DNA from: CAZMCT01 sp964564785 | GTDB lineage: Bacteria; Planctomycetota; Phycisphaerae; UBA1845; Fen-1342 | DNA length: 28,794 nt | Assembly (NCBI GenBank): GCA_964564785.1 | Contig: CAZMCT010000038.1 | Span: 1-28,794, forward strand | Direction: 5' to 3' | The notes under the pieces: model-generated | Told to the model about the DNA's origin: nothing | Database searches by the model: none | What the model saw: the letters and a program-made list of their open reading frames with translations, nothing else | Program-made: the position numbers and the translations under genes | Part shown: piece by piece, positions 15,664-24,105 of the stretch | Layout of the letters: every line of letters starts with the position of its first letter | Numbering within the stretch: the stretch's first letter is position 1

Positions 15664-17694
15664 CTACGACGCCGTGGGTTCCAGAGCGGGTTGCGCTTCG
15701 AGCCCGGCCGGTTCTCCGTTGCCGTGCGCATCCCACAGCAGCCCCTCGATCTCGGCCTCGACCTGGTCGTTGGAGAAGTGCGCTCCGGCGATGGCGCCGG
15801 CGGGGCAGGCGGCGACGCATGTGCCACAGCCCTTGCACAGGGCCGGATTCACCCGGCTGACCTTTTCCTCGGTCAGGAAGTCAATCGCGTTGAAGGGGCA
15901 CAGGTTGTTGCAGATCCGGCAGCCGGAGCAGTTTTCCTCGTTGATCGTCGCGACCACCGGCTCGATCATGACCGTGCCCTTGCTGATCATGCCCTGCACG
16001 CGGGCGGCCGCCGCGGCCCCCTGCGAGACCGAGTCGGGAATATCCTTCGGGCCGTGGCACGCGCCGGCGATGAAGACGCCCTCGGTCATGGTGGCAACCG
16101 GGTCGAGCTTCGCGTGGCGCTCGATGAACCACCCGGCCATGCTGCACGAGATGCCGACCTTCAGACCGGTCTCGCGCGCGTCGCGGCGCGGCTCGATCGC
16201 CCCCATGAGCACCACCATGTCCACGGGGATACGCCGCTGCTTGCCGAGCAGCGTGTCCTCGACCTGCACGATCAGCTTGCCTTCTTCCTCGGGCAGCCGG
16301 GGCATGTCCGTGATCTCGGCCACCTTGCCCCGGACGAACAACATGCCCTCGTCGAGCAGACGCTGGTAGAACTCCTCGTAGTCCTTCTTGTTCGGCCGCA
16401 AGTCGATGTAGCAGGCGTACACCCGCGCGCCGGTTTTCTCCATGACCAGATGCCCGAGTTTGAGCGACAGCATGCAGCAGATACCCGAGCAGTACGTGTT
16501 GTAATGCTGGTCGCGGCTTCCGACGCAATGCACGATGCACACCGACTTCGGCTCGGTGACGCCGTCGCGGAGCACGATCCGCCCGCCCGTGGGCCCCGAG
16601 GCGTTGCACATCCGCTCGAATTCGAGGCTGGTGAAGACGTTCGCCAGCTTGCCGTAGCCGTATTGCGGGATGCGGCGGCAATCGAACAGGTCCCAACCGG
16701 TCGCGAGAATGATATTGCCCACGTCGACTTCGAGGATCTCGTCCTTTTGGTCGAAATCGACCGCGCCCGTCGGACACAGCTTCTCGCACGCCCGGCAGCG
16801 CTGCCGCTCGAACCAGATGCACGATTTCGTGTCGATCGCCGGGATTTTGGGCACCGCCTGCGGAAAGGGCGTGTAGATCGCCTTGCGATAGCCCATCCCG
16901 GCTTCGAACACGTCATCCACCACCTTGCGCGGGCATTTCTCGATGCACAGGCCGCAGCCCGTGCACTTGTCCTCGCGCACGTGCCGGGCTTTGCGGCGGA
17001 TGCGCACCTTGAAGTTGCCGATCGAGCCCGACACGTCCTCCAGCTCCGAGTACGTCAGCAGCTTGATGTTCTCGTGCTGGCCCACCTCGGACATCTTGGG
17101 CGTCAGGATGCACGCCGCGCAATCCAGCGTCGGGAAGGTCTTGTCGTATTGGGCCATGTGCCCCCCGATGCTCGGCTCGCGCTCCACCAGATAGACCGGG
17201 TAGCCGGCGTCGGCCAGTTCCAGGGCGGCCTGGATGCCGGCGATGCCCCCGCCCACCACCAGGGTGTGCGGATTCACCGTTACGGGCATCGGCTCGAGCG
17301 GTCGATGGCGCTGGACGCGGGCCACGGCCCCGGCGACCAGGGCCTTGACCTTCGCGGTGGCGGCCTGCTTGTCCTTGGTGACCCACGAGACATGCTCGCG
17401 GATGTTGGCCATTTGCAGCAGGAACGGATTGAGCCCCGCGTTGGCGCACGCCCGGCGGAAGGTCTTTTCGTGCAGGTGCGGCGAGCACGCGGCGAGCACG
17501 ATCCGCGTGAGGCGCTCCTTCTTGATGTCGTCCTCAATCAGCGCCTGTCCCAGCGAAGAGCACATGAACTTGTACTCGCGGGCCACGGCCACCCCGGGCA
17601 ACGTGGTCGCCCAGCGCGTGACCTCCTCCACCTCCACGGTACCGGCGATGTTGCTGCCGCAGTGACAGACGTAAACGCCAACACGCTCGGCCAT
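15664..17694 (-). CDS. hdrA: Heterodisulfide reductase subunit A-like flavoprotein (HdrA)
   Basis: 676 aa from the ATG at 17694 (TAGGAGG 7 nt upstream, overlapping the stop of the preceding gene). HdrA carries the FAD at which electrons from H2 are split between a low-potential and a high-potential acceptor. Visible are an N-terminal Cys-containing domain (VYVCHCGSN, residues 8-15; C45; C70), the FAD-binding GGGIAGIQAA (148-157), DCAACILTPKMSE (191-203) with two Cys near the flavin, a ferredoxin motif at C244-C254, a further Cys group at 292-307, the C390/C402/C406/C407 group, and two C-terminal [4Fe-4S] motifs (C589-C599 and C620-C630). Length is normal for HdrA. It is flanked by mvhD and by a membrane CCG protein instead of classical separate HdrB and HdrC. 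Confidence 0.96.
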   Translation of the reverse strand: MAERVGVYVCHCGSNIAGTVEVEEVTRWATTLPGVAVAREYKFMCSSLGQALIEDDIKKERLTRIVLAACSPHLHEKTFRRACANAGLNPFLLQMANIREHVSWVTKDKQAATAKVKALVAGAVARVQRHRPLEPMPVTVNPHTLVVGGGIAGIQAALELADAGYPVYLVEREPSIGGHMAQYDKTFPTLDCAACILTPKMSEVGQHENIKLLTYSELEDVSGSIGNFKVRIRRKARHVREDKCTGCGLCIEKCPRKVVDDVFEAGMGYRKAIYTPFPQAVPKIPAIDTKSCIWFERQRCRACEKLCPTGAVDFDQKDEILEVDVGNIILATGWDLFDCRRIPQYGYGKLANVFTSLEFERMCNASGPTGGRIVLRDGVTEPKSVCIVHCVGSRDQHYNTYCSGICCMLSLKLGHLVMEKTGARVYACYIDLRPNKKDYEEFYQRLLDEGMLFVRGKVAEITDMPRLPEEEGKLIVQVEDTLLGKQRRIPVDMVVLMGAIEPRRDARETGLKVGISCSMAGWFIERHAKLDPVATMTEGVFIAGACHGPKDIPDSVSQGAAAAARVQGMISKGTVMIEPVVATINEENCSGCRICNNLCPFNAIDFLTEEKVSRVNPALCKGCGTCVAACPAGAIAGAHFSNDQVEAEIEGLLWDAHGNGEPAGLEAQPALEPTAS

Positions 17695-17705
17695 GAGCCG
17701 GCCTC

Positions 17706-19790
17706 CTAGTGCACCACCGGTTGTTCGGGCACCGGCGCAGGGCCGGTGCCCGCCGCCGCGGGGGCCGGCGAAACGCCGCCCAGACACGCGTCGGCCACAA
17801 GCTCGATCAGGTCCTTGACGACCAGGCGGTCTTCCAGCCCGGCCGTCTTCACGGCGTCGCGGTACATGGTCAGGTCCTTCGGGCAAGCCACGACAAAAAC
17901 CCGCACGCCGCCCAGGGCCGCGGCTTCGCGCACGCGGCTCTCGGCGGGGCGCTCCTTGACCTGGCCCTCTTCCATCCAGATGCGTCCGCCGCCGGCGCCG
18001 CAGCACAGCGCCCGGTCGCGGTTGCGCGGCATCTCGACCACCCGGCAGCCCAGGGCCATGAGCACACGGCGCGGCGCGTCATAGATTTCGTTGTAGCGGC
18101 CCAGGTAGCAGGGATCGTGGTAGGTCACGACGCAATCCAGCCTCTGCTGCACCGTGATCTGCCCGCGCGCGACGAATCGGTCGAGCAATTCCGTATAGTG
18201 CAAGATGGGGAACTTCGCGCTGAGCGGCTCCGTATGGCCGTTGGTCCACGCGTATTCGTTCTTCAGCGTGTTGTACGTATGCGGGTCCGTCGTGACGATC
18301 TGCTCGAATCGGCATTTTTGGAGCGCCGCGATGTTCTTCTGCGCGAGCAGCTCGAACAGCCCTTCCTCGCCCGCGCGGCGCACGTCGTTGCCGGCGTTGC
18401 GCTCGGCGTCATACAGCAGCCCGAAATCCAGGCCCGACGCCTGGAACACCCGCGCCGTGGCTTGGGTGACTTCGGTCAACGCCGGGCTGTACGACGCATA
18501 GTCGCCTACGAACCACAGCGTCTGCGCCGGCTGCTTGCGAATGTCCTTGATCTTGAACTCCAGCCCCGTCGTCCAGCGGGCCCGCTGCTTGTCGGACTTG
18601 CCGAACGAATTGCCGTAGCGGCGCAGGTTCTCCAGGGCGCTCGTCAGCCGCGGGTCGCCGCGCTGCTGCGCGAGCAACGAGCGCCGCAGGTCGACGATCG
18701 GCTGGACGTGCTCGACGAAGAGCGGACATTCGCGGTCGCAGGCATAGCACGTCGTGCAGGCCCACAGCGCCTCCTCCGCCAGGATGTCGCCCGCGAGTCG
18801 CTTGCGCAGAACGGCCTCCACCGCGGCCGCACGGCCGTTCGACGGGCGCGCCCGCAGCGCCTGCCCGCGCTCGAACAGGTGAGCGCGCAGCCCCATGATG
18901 AGGAGTTTGGGCGACAGCGCCGCGCCGCTGTTGTACGCCGGGCACACGTCCTGGCAACGGCCGCACTCACTGCACGAGTACCAATCCAGCATCTGCCGCC
19001 ACGTGAACTGCTCGATGCGTTCGACGCCCTCGCCGTCCGCGCCGCGCACCGCGGGCGCGAGGCGCCCCGCGGGCGCGCGATTGCGCAGCAGGACGTTGAA
19101 GACCGAAGTCACGACGTGGAAGTGCTTGCCCAGCGGCAGCCACGTCAGGAAGACCAGCACCACGCCCAGATGCATCCACCAGCACGCGGCCGCCACGATG
19201 TCCTGAGTGCCCGGCGGCAGGCCGCCGAACAGGCGGCCGAACAGGGTGGATACGGGCTGCCAGGCGGCCGGCACGTGTGCCGCGCCGAGGTTCTGCCGGA
19301 TCCCCGTGTGGCCCAGCAGCGTCACCATGATCGTGAGAATGAACCCCAGGACGAGGTTGCCCTCGAACGGGTGGCTGCCCCGGTACCGCTCCGGCCGGAC
19401 CCGCAGGCGGTAATACAGACCGTACAGCACGCCCGCGATGACGGTCAGTGCGATGAGGTCTTGCAGCAGCAGCAGCGGCCCGAATGTCGCGAAGAACGGC
19501 AAGACGTAGCCCGGAAACAGACCTTCGAGCAGGGCTTGCAGGATCGTCGGCAACAGCAGCACGAAGCCCCAGAAGATGAAGGCGTGTGCGATGCCCGTGC
19601 CGCGCACCCGGAACAGCCGGCCCTGCGCACAGACGTAGATCAGCACGTCCACGATGCGGCGGCCCCACTCGCCGAACGGCCCCGCGGGCCGCCCCAGGCG
19701 CAGGTGCTGCACGCGCTGATAGCAGCGATAGCCGAACACGCCCAGCGAGGCGAGCAGGCCGACCAGGACGATGACGATCGAGGCGGACAT
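17706..19790 (-). CDS. Membrane Fe-S/CCG-domain oxidoreductase (ETF:quinone oxidoreductase-like)
   Basis: 694 aa. The N-terminal 235 residues contain about five or six membrane helices (near 3-22, 67-90, 95-125, 145-162, 197-222) with His in or near them (H69, H161, H207), as in NarI/DsrM-type quinone-reacting domains. Two [4Fe-4S] motifs follow (C273-C283 and C345-C355), then the CCG region. Its second repeat is intact (C561 in DPCYLGR, C596-C597 in CCGAGGG, C636 in ACPKD), but its first repeat has lost its cysteines. Proteins of this type next to EtfAB are proposed to pass electrons between ETF and menaquinone. The stop codon lies in the hdrA ribosome site, and the gene begins 12 nt after etfA. 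It may also serve as HdrBC substitute for HdrA; that is inference. Confidence 0.88.
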   Translation of the reverse strand: MSASIVIVLVGLLASLGVFGYRCYQRVQHLRLGRPAGPFGEWGRRIVDVLIYVCAQGRLFRVRGTGIAHAFIFWGFVLLLPTILQALLEGLFPGYVLPFFATFGPLLLLQDLIALTVIAGVLYGLYYRLRVRPERYRGSHPFEGNLVLGFILTIMVTLLGHTGIRQNLGAAHVPAAWQPVSTLFGRLFGGLPPGTQDIVAAACWWMHLGVVLVFLTWLPLGKHFHVVTSVFNVLLRNRAPAGRLAPAVRGADGEGVERIEQFTWRQMLDWYSCSECGRCQDVCPAYNSGAALSPKLLIMGLRAHLFERGQALRARPSNGRAAAVEAVLRKRLAGDILAEEALWACTTCYACDRECPLFVEHVQPIVDLRRSLLAQQRGDPRLTSALENLRRYGNSFGKSDKQRARWTTGLEFKIKDIRKQPAQTLWFVGDYASYSPALTEVTQATARVFQASGLDFGLLYDAERNAGNDVRRAGEEGLFELLAQKNIAALQKCRFEQIVTTDPHTYNTLKNEYAWTNGHTEPLSAKFPILHYTELLDRFVARGQITVQQRLDCVVTYHDPCYLGRYNEIYDAPRRVLMALGCRVVEMPRNRDRALCCGAGGGRIWMEEGQVKERPAESRVREAAALGGVRVFVVACPKDLTMYRDAVKTAGLEDRLVVKDLIELVADACLGGVSPAPAAAGTGPAPVPEQPVVH

Positions 19791-19802
19791 GGTGCGTGAC
19801 CC

Positions 19803-20783
19803 TCAGGCCCGCGGTGATTTCTTGAGTCTCTCCGCCAGCACCGGCATCAACTCGAGCGCATTGCAGGTCGTGCCGAACTGCGCGACGTCGAAGATGGGCG
19901 CTTTCGCATCGGTATTGATCGCCAGCATCAACTCGGCCTCGGGCACGCCCTCCAGGTGCTCGGGAGCGCCGCTGATCCCGATCGCGAGATACAGCTTCGG
20001 CTTCACCTGCTTGCCGGACTTGCCCACCAGGCGGCTGGTGGGCAGCCAGCCTTGGTCCACCACGGGCCGCGACCCCGAGACGACGCCGCCCAGCGCCTGC
20101 GCCAGGGCTTCCGCCGCCGCCAGGTTGTCCCGGTTCTGAATGCCGCGCCCCACCGACACCAGCACGGCCTCTTTCGCGATGTCGACGTCGGTCGTGGGCG
20201 GCTCGCGATATTGCCGGAACCGCGTGCGCACCAGATCCAGGCCGGCGGGCGGGACGACACTCTCGACGGCGGGCGCCCGGCCGGCGCGTCCCTCGTCCGG
20301 CTTGTAGCCGCCCGGCATCACGGTGGCGAGGCATGTGGGTTCCGGCAATACGCCCGTGGCGATCAGCTTCCCCCCGCAGGTCGGCGCGGAGTACTGCACC
20401 GCCCGACCGTCGAGAGAGAATGACCGGCAGCCGCTGGCCACGGCCCAGTTCCGGCGCTGGGCCAGGCCGCAGGCGAGATCGGTGCCGATGGCCGTATGAC
20501 CGAACAGCACGAGTCGCGGCTGGTGCTGGGCAAACAACCCCGCCAGCACGCAGAGGTACGCCGCGGGGTTGAACTCGGCGAGGCTGGCATGCTCGATGCA
20601 CACGGCGCGGTCCGCCGCCCCCAGTTGACCCGTGAGCTTCTGAACGTCCTGCCCGATCAACACGGCTGTCAGCTTGGTCTTCAGCCCGTCGGCCAGTCGG
20701 CGTCCGGCGGCCAGCATGGTGAACGAGATGTCCTTGATTTCGCCGCGGAGCAGCTCGATGACGACGCAGATCTCACCGCACAT
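19803..20783 (-). CDS. etfA: Electron transfer flavoprotein alpha subunit
   Basis: 326 aa, cytoplasmic, FAD-binding subunit of the ETF heterodimer. The C-terminal FAD domain is clear: GSRPVVDQGWLP, LVGKSGKQVKP, YLAIGISGAPEHLEG, AINTDAKAPIFDVAQFG. The Arg of GSRP and the SG...H of GISGAPEH are the family's usual FAD contacts. The N-terminal domain resembles EtfA/B folds. GAGG stands 6 nt before the ATG. It follows etfB by 59 nt and precedes the membrane Fe-S protein, an order that fits ETF working with that protein. Whether this ETF is itself bifurcating cannot be decided from the alpha chain alone. Confidence 0.95.
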   Translation of the reverse strand: MCGEICVVIELLRGEIKDISFTMLAAGRRLADGLKTKLTAVLIGQDVQKLTGQLGAADRAVCIEHASLAEFNPAAYLCVLAGLFAQHQPRLVLFGHTAIGTDLACGLAQRRNWAVASGCRSFSLDGRAVQYSAPTCGGKLIATGVLPEPTCLATVMPGGYKPDEGRAGRAPAVESVVPPAGLDLVRTRFRQYREPPTTDVDIAKEAVLVSVGRGIQNRDNLAAAEALAQALGGVVSGSRPVVDQGWLPTSRLVGKSGKQVKPKLYLAIGISGAPEHLEGVPEAELMLAINTDAKAPIFDVAQFGTTCNALELMPVLAERLKKSPRA

Positions 20784-20842
20784 GGTTCATCCTCAAGCAG
20801 GCCGCGCGGTGCGGGCGCGTCGCCCGTCCGCGTCGGCCGACG

Positions 20843-21613
20843 CTATGCCACGACACCCCGTTCGCGCAGCAACTGCACCACTCTCTCCGCGACCTGCTGT
20901 GCGTCACCCTCGATCATCTCGGCGTGGCGGCCGGTTTCGGGCAGCGCCATCGCGGAAACCTTGAGTTCCGTGTCCACGGACACCGCGTCCACGGCGAGTT
21001 CTTCGATCTTGGCCGTTTTCATCGCTTCCATGACCTTGCTGGTCACCACGTAGCGCGGCGGCTTCTCGGCGGCCTGGATTCCGAGCACCGCCGGGCCCGT
21101 GACCTCGATCTCCGCGTTGAGACCGCCCGGGTATTCCTTCTGCGCCACGTAGCACCCGCCGTCGGCGACGACCTTCGTCACGTAGCCGACGTAGGGCAGA
21201 CCGAGCTGCTCGGCCAGCAACGCCCCGACGAAGCCGTCGAGATCGTCCACCGCCTGCGTGCCGGTCAGAATCAGGTCGAACGGAATACCGCCGACCGCTT
21301 GGCGGAACGCCGCCGCGATGCGCCGGTTGCCCGGCCCCTGATCGAAGCCCTCGCCGGTCAGCTTGATCACGCGGTCGGCCCCCTTGGCCACCGCCGTGAA
21401 CAGCGTCTCGTCCACGTCGCCCGCGTCGAGCGTGAGCACGGTGACCGTGCCGCCGTGCCGCTCCTTGAGCAGCAGGGCCTCCTCCAGTGCGTGGTCGTCG
21501 AGCTCGTTGGGCATGAGCCGCAGGAAACTGCGGTCGAGCAGTCCGGTGCCGGCGTCGATCTCCAGGTCTTCCACCAGGTCCGGCACGAACTTGATCAGAA
21601 CGACGAGATCCAT
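20843..21613 (-). CDS. etfB: Electron transfer flavoprotein beta subunit
   Basis: 256 aa from the ATG at 21613, which has GAAGGAG 7 nt upstream; a GTG 15 nt earlier would overlap this site. The chain opens LVVLIKFVPD and continues with MPNELDDHALEEALLLKE, both typical of EtfB. The nucleotide-binding stretch reads LILTGTQAVDDLDGFVGALLAEQLGLP, where well-studied EtfB proteins have an IDGDT-x-QVGP pattern, so the AMP or second-FAD site differs. It pairs with EtfA in the next gene. In ETF systems, EtfB is where NADH, AMP or the bifurcating flavin binds. No clear bifurcation signature can be asserted here. Confidence 0.94.
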   Translation of the reverse strand: MDLVVLIKFVPDLVEDLEIDAGTGLLDRSFLRLMPNELDDHALEEALLLKERHGGTVTVLTLDAGDVDETLFTAVAKGADRVIKLTGEGFDQGPGNRRIAAAFRQAVGGIPFDLILTGTQAVDDLDGFVGALLAEQLGLPYVGYVTKVVADGGCYVAQKEYPGGLNAEIEVTGPAVLGIQAAEKPPRYVVTSKVMEAMKTAKIEELAVDAVSVDTELKVSAMALPETGRHAEMIEGDAQQVAERVVQLLRERGVVA

Positions 21614-21696
21614 CACGAACTCCTTCACGGCTCTCAGTCATCCGCCAGACATGCCGGGCGACTCTGGCTGAGCGCGGACCGCTGAGGGCCGACCGC

Positions 21697-22890
21697 TCAC
21701 CCGAAGATCGACTCGGCCAGCAGTTCGACGACGTCCCTCACCGCCAGCTTGCCCTCGTTACCCGTGCTCTTGACGGCATCCTCAAAGCGCGGCGTTTCGT
21801 AGGGGCAAGCCACCGCCAGCACGTCGGCGCCCACCGCCAGCGCCTCTTTGACTCGCCACTCGGTAGTGCGCGTGTGGGCTTTCTCCCAGGAGAAGCCGTC
21901 CAGCCACATTCCGCCCCCGCCCCCGCCGCAGCAGACGCTCAGCGCCCGGTTGTGCGACATCTCGACCAACTCCACGCCCGGGATGGTCTGGAGGAGCTGG
22001 CGCGGCTCCTCGTAGATGTTGTTGTCATTGGCCCGCCCCAGGTAACACGGGTCGTGGTACGTGACGCGCTGGGCACCGCGGTTCTGGAGCAGCGGCTTGA
22101 GGCGCGCCAGATGCTCCACCAGGTACTGCGTGTGGTGCTTCACCGTCCGTTCGAATCCGAGCCGCGGGTATTCGTGCTTGAGCGCGTTGAACGCATGCGG
22201 ATCGGCCGTGATGATCTCGCCGAACGTGTACTTTTTCATGGCGAGGACGTTCTTGCGGGCCAGCAGCTCGAACAGGCCCCACTCGCCCGTGAACGCCTGC
22301 GTGTCGCCGTCGCTGTTCTCCTCCGGCCCGAGAATGCCGAATTTCACGTCCAGCACGTACAGCACCTTGGCCAACGCGCGCGTGACCTGCTGCACGCGCG
22401 GATGGTACGAGCCGTAGTCGCCCACGAACCACAGCACGTCCACCGGCTCTTTGTGTGTGGCCATCACCGGCACCGGCACGGTGAAGTCCTTGGCCCAATC
22501 CGCCCGCTTCTTCGGCGATTCGCCCAGCGCGTTGCCGTAGCGCCGCGAGTTGCCCAGCGCGGTCTGCAACTCCGCCGGAATGCTCCCGGCCACCAGCATC
22601 TCCGTCTTCAGCGTCGATAGCAGCCCCCGCGTGAGCGGGATCTTGCTCGGACAGACACTCGCGCACGCGAAGCACGACACGCACAGCCAGATCGTGTCGC
22701 TCTCCAGCACGCCGTGCCAGTCGTCGGCCCGCAGGGCCGCAATCAGCGAGCGCGGCGGGTAGTCCATCGCGAAGCCGTAAGGGCACACCCCGCTGCACGT
22801 CCCGCATTGCAGGCACTTGCGGATTTGCTTGCCATCCGGCGTCGCCTGCACCACCTTGTCGAGAAACTCGTGTGATGTTGCGACCGACAT
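21697..22890 (-). CDS. Soluble HdrCB-like Fe-S protein (two [4Fe-4S] plus CCG domains)
   Basis: 397 aa from the ATG at 22890 (a GTG 21 nt earlier is possible). Like a fusion of HdrC and HdrB. Two [4Fe-4S] motifs (C26-C36 in KCLQCGTCSGVC; C70-C80 in LCVSCFACASVC) precede the CCG region. The second CCG repeat has C282 (DPCYLGR), C320-C321 (CCGGGGGG) and C362 (ACPYE), enough for a non-cubane type cluster. The first repeat lacks cysteines (GILGPEENSDGD). There is no membrane segment. The middle (LWFVGDYGSYHP, GLFELLARKN) closely resembles the matching part of the membrane Fe-S protein in this operon, so the two are probably paralogues. Likely electron-acceptor arm of the HdrA complex or redox partner of EtfAB. 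Confidence 0.9.
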   Translation of the reverse strand: MSVATSHEFLDKVVQATPDGKQIRKCLQCGTCSGVCPYGFAMDYPPRSLIAALRADDWHGVLESDTIWLCVSCFACASVCPSKIPLTRGLLSTLKTEMLVAGSIPAELQTALGNSRRYGNALGESPKKRADWAKDFTVPVPVMATHKEPVDVLWFVGDYGSYHPRVQQVTRALAKVLYVLDVKFGILGPEENSDGDTQAFTGEWGLFELLARKNVLAMKKYTFGEIITADPHAFNALKHEYPRLGFERTVKHHTQYLVEHLARLKPLLQNRGAQRVTYHDPCYLGRANDNNIYEEPRQLLQTIPGVELVEMSHNRALSVCCGGGGGGMWLDGFSWEKAHTRTTEWRVKEALAVGADVLAVACPYETPRFEDAVKSTGNEGKLAVRDVVELLAESIFG

Positions 22891-22957
22891 GACCTCACAC
22901 CTCACGGCCACCAGGGCTCGGCTCGGGCGAAAAGCGACATGGAAACCGCCGGACGCG

Positions 22958-23920
22958 TCATGCCTGGGCCACCTGCGGATCAGCGCTCACCGCTCGAGTG
23001 GCCGGCATCTCATGACCCGGCCGCGGCTCCGCCGTATCGACACCGTCAAAACGATGGTCGTCGTCACCTTGGAGAAGTTGGACGCACAGGCGCGGCGCTC
23101 GAATCAGCGAGCAGTGTGAGAGACGCACCAGCAACTGCGCCCGGCTATTGACCCGAAACCGACTATACAGGCGCTTCACATGGTCGTGGATCGTGTGCGG
23201 ACTGAGCTGCAACCGGGAAACGATCTGCCGCTCGGAAAGCCCCTCCAGCAGGAGTTCCAGCGTCCGCTCCAGCGAAGGCGGAAGGTCCGCCACGACCTCG
23301 TCCCCCGTGTGGCGCCAGAGCCGTCCCAGCTCCGCATGGAACAACCCCACAATGCTCCGGTCGAGCTCGTCGAACGGGGGCGCGCGCCCCCCACGCGTCA
23401 GAATCAGGAGATGCACGCAGCCATAGCTCGGCAGATACTGGTTCGAACAGATGAAATGCTCGCAGTCGAGCGTGCGCCAGGGGTCGAGGTCCGGTCGCAG
23501 GCGCCAGGCCCGCCTCTCCGCCATTTGCTGGCGTGTGCGAATTGCGGTCGAGTTCGTCCGGCCGCCGCCCCCCTCCGGCCGTAAGTCAACCGCGTAGGCC
23601 CCCCGCTCGACCAACGCCCGATAAACAGAGACCAGACGCGGATCGCTGACCCCGCCGATCACGGTGCCCAGGATCCTAGGGTCGCCGGGTTTCCGGGAGA
23701 CCATCAACTCGGCCGCGATTCCGGTGGCCCCGTCCACCAGATTCAACAGCCGGGTGATCATGTGGCGTCGCCAAGCCAGCGGCGAAGCTCCCAACTCTCG
23801 CACTTCGGAGAGGAGTCGGAAGACGGCACGGACGTGACTCAGTTTCAGGCGTCGCCGGCCACTAATTGGCGGCACCTTTTTAGGGGTATAACTGGCTGTG
23901 GCACGTTGAGAGATGGCCAC
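22958..23920 (-). CDS. LuxR-type transcriptional regulator
   Basis: 320 aa from a GTG at 23920 (an AGGGGTGAG lies just upstream); a later GTG near 23873 is also possible. The C-terminal helix-turn-helix is clear at about residues 205-265: PPSLERTLELLLEGLSERQI, then LQLSPHTIHDHVKRLYSRF with the usual V/K-rich recognition helix and RAQLLVRL. The N-terminal 190 residues resemble no domain I can name; they could be a sensory fold. The tail beyond the HTH (about 45 residues) is low-complexity. It is the first gene of the leftward train, 67 nt ahead of the HdrCB-like gene, and probably controls the hydrogenase-Hdr-Etf genes. A 16-bp palindrome overlapping its ribosome site suggests autoregulation. 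Confidence 0.85.
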   Translation of the reverse strand: MAISQRATASYTPKKVPPISGRRRLKLSHVRAVFRLLSEVRELGASPLAWRRHMITRLLNLVDGATGIAAELMVSRKPGDPRILGTVIGGVSDPRLVSVYRALVERGAYAVDLRPEGGGGRTNSTAIRTRQQMAERRAWRLRPDLDPWRTLDCEHFICSNQYLPSYGCVHLLILTRGGRAPPFDELDRSIVGLFHAELGRLWRHTGDEVVADLPPSLERTLELLLEGLSERQIVSRLQLSPHTIHDHVKRLYSRFRVNSRAQLLVRLSHCSLIRAPRLCVQLLQGDDDHRFDGVDTAEPRPGHEMPATRAVSADPQVAQA

Positions 23921-23925
23921 GTCTC

Positions 23926-23941
23926 ACCCCTAATTAGGGGT
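23926..23941. promoter_or_regulatory. 16-bp palindrome ACCCCTAATTAGGGGT before the LuxR gene
   Basis: Perfect dyad immediately upstream of the GTG start of the LuxR-type gene. It includes the AGGGG that would serve as ribosome site. As DNA it is a likely operator for a dimeric regulator. As RNA it could form a 6-bp stem with an AAUU loop hiding the ribosome site. An ACCCCTAA half-site recurs 54 bp further into the gene (23880-23887, minus orientation). Confidence 0.6.
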
Positions 23942-23967
23942 TCGGGCAATAAACGTCCACACTCGGA

Positions 23968-23996
23968 ATGCTACCGAGTTCACAGTTTGAGTTCAA
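23968..23996 (-). promoter_or_regulatory. Candidate promoter for the LuxR/hydrogenase train
   Basis: On the minus strand, TTGAAC (23991-23996) and TAGCAT (23968-23973) are separated by 17 nt, each matching four of six sigma-70 consensus bases. Transcription would start near 23961, about 40 nt before the GTG start. A perfect 6-bp inverted repeat, ACTCGG/CCGAGT (23961-23966 and 23974-23979), overlaps the -10 and could be an operator. The 16-bp palindrome would fall about 20-35 nt into the transcript. Confidence 0.4.
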
Positions 23997-24017
23997 GAGA
24001 TCGCGAGCGAATTATTT

Positions 24018-24105
24018 ACTGGGCATGCCTGTGCCACGATCGTGTGGTCGCAGCACAACGGGGCCGGCCGGCAAAAAGATAGACAAAGCATACTGGGCAT
24101 ACTGG
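24018..24105. repeat. Short repeats in gene-free stretch 23921-24416
   Basis: The 496-nt stretch between the LuxR gene and the DsrE-like gene has no open frame that looks coding. It holds two tandem copies of the 9-mer GCATACTGG (24088-24096, 24097-24105), and ACTGGGCAT occurs at 24018 and again at 24092. Its right part contains GTTGAC and GTCAAC 18 nt apart (24239-24268). These could be protein-binding sites or remains of a lost gene; no known element is recognised. Confidence 0.4.

Noticed and set aside
15691..19799. Two rightward frames of about 670 and 700 codons opposite hdrA and the membrane Fe-S gene
   Set aside because: The opposite strand encodes clear HdrA and Fe-S/CCG proteins with ribosome sites; the rightward products resemble no family.
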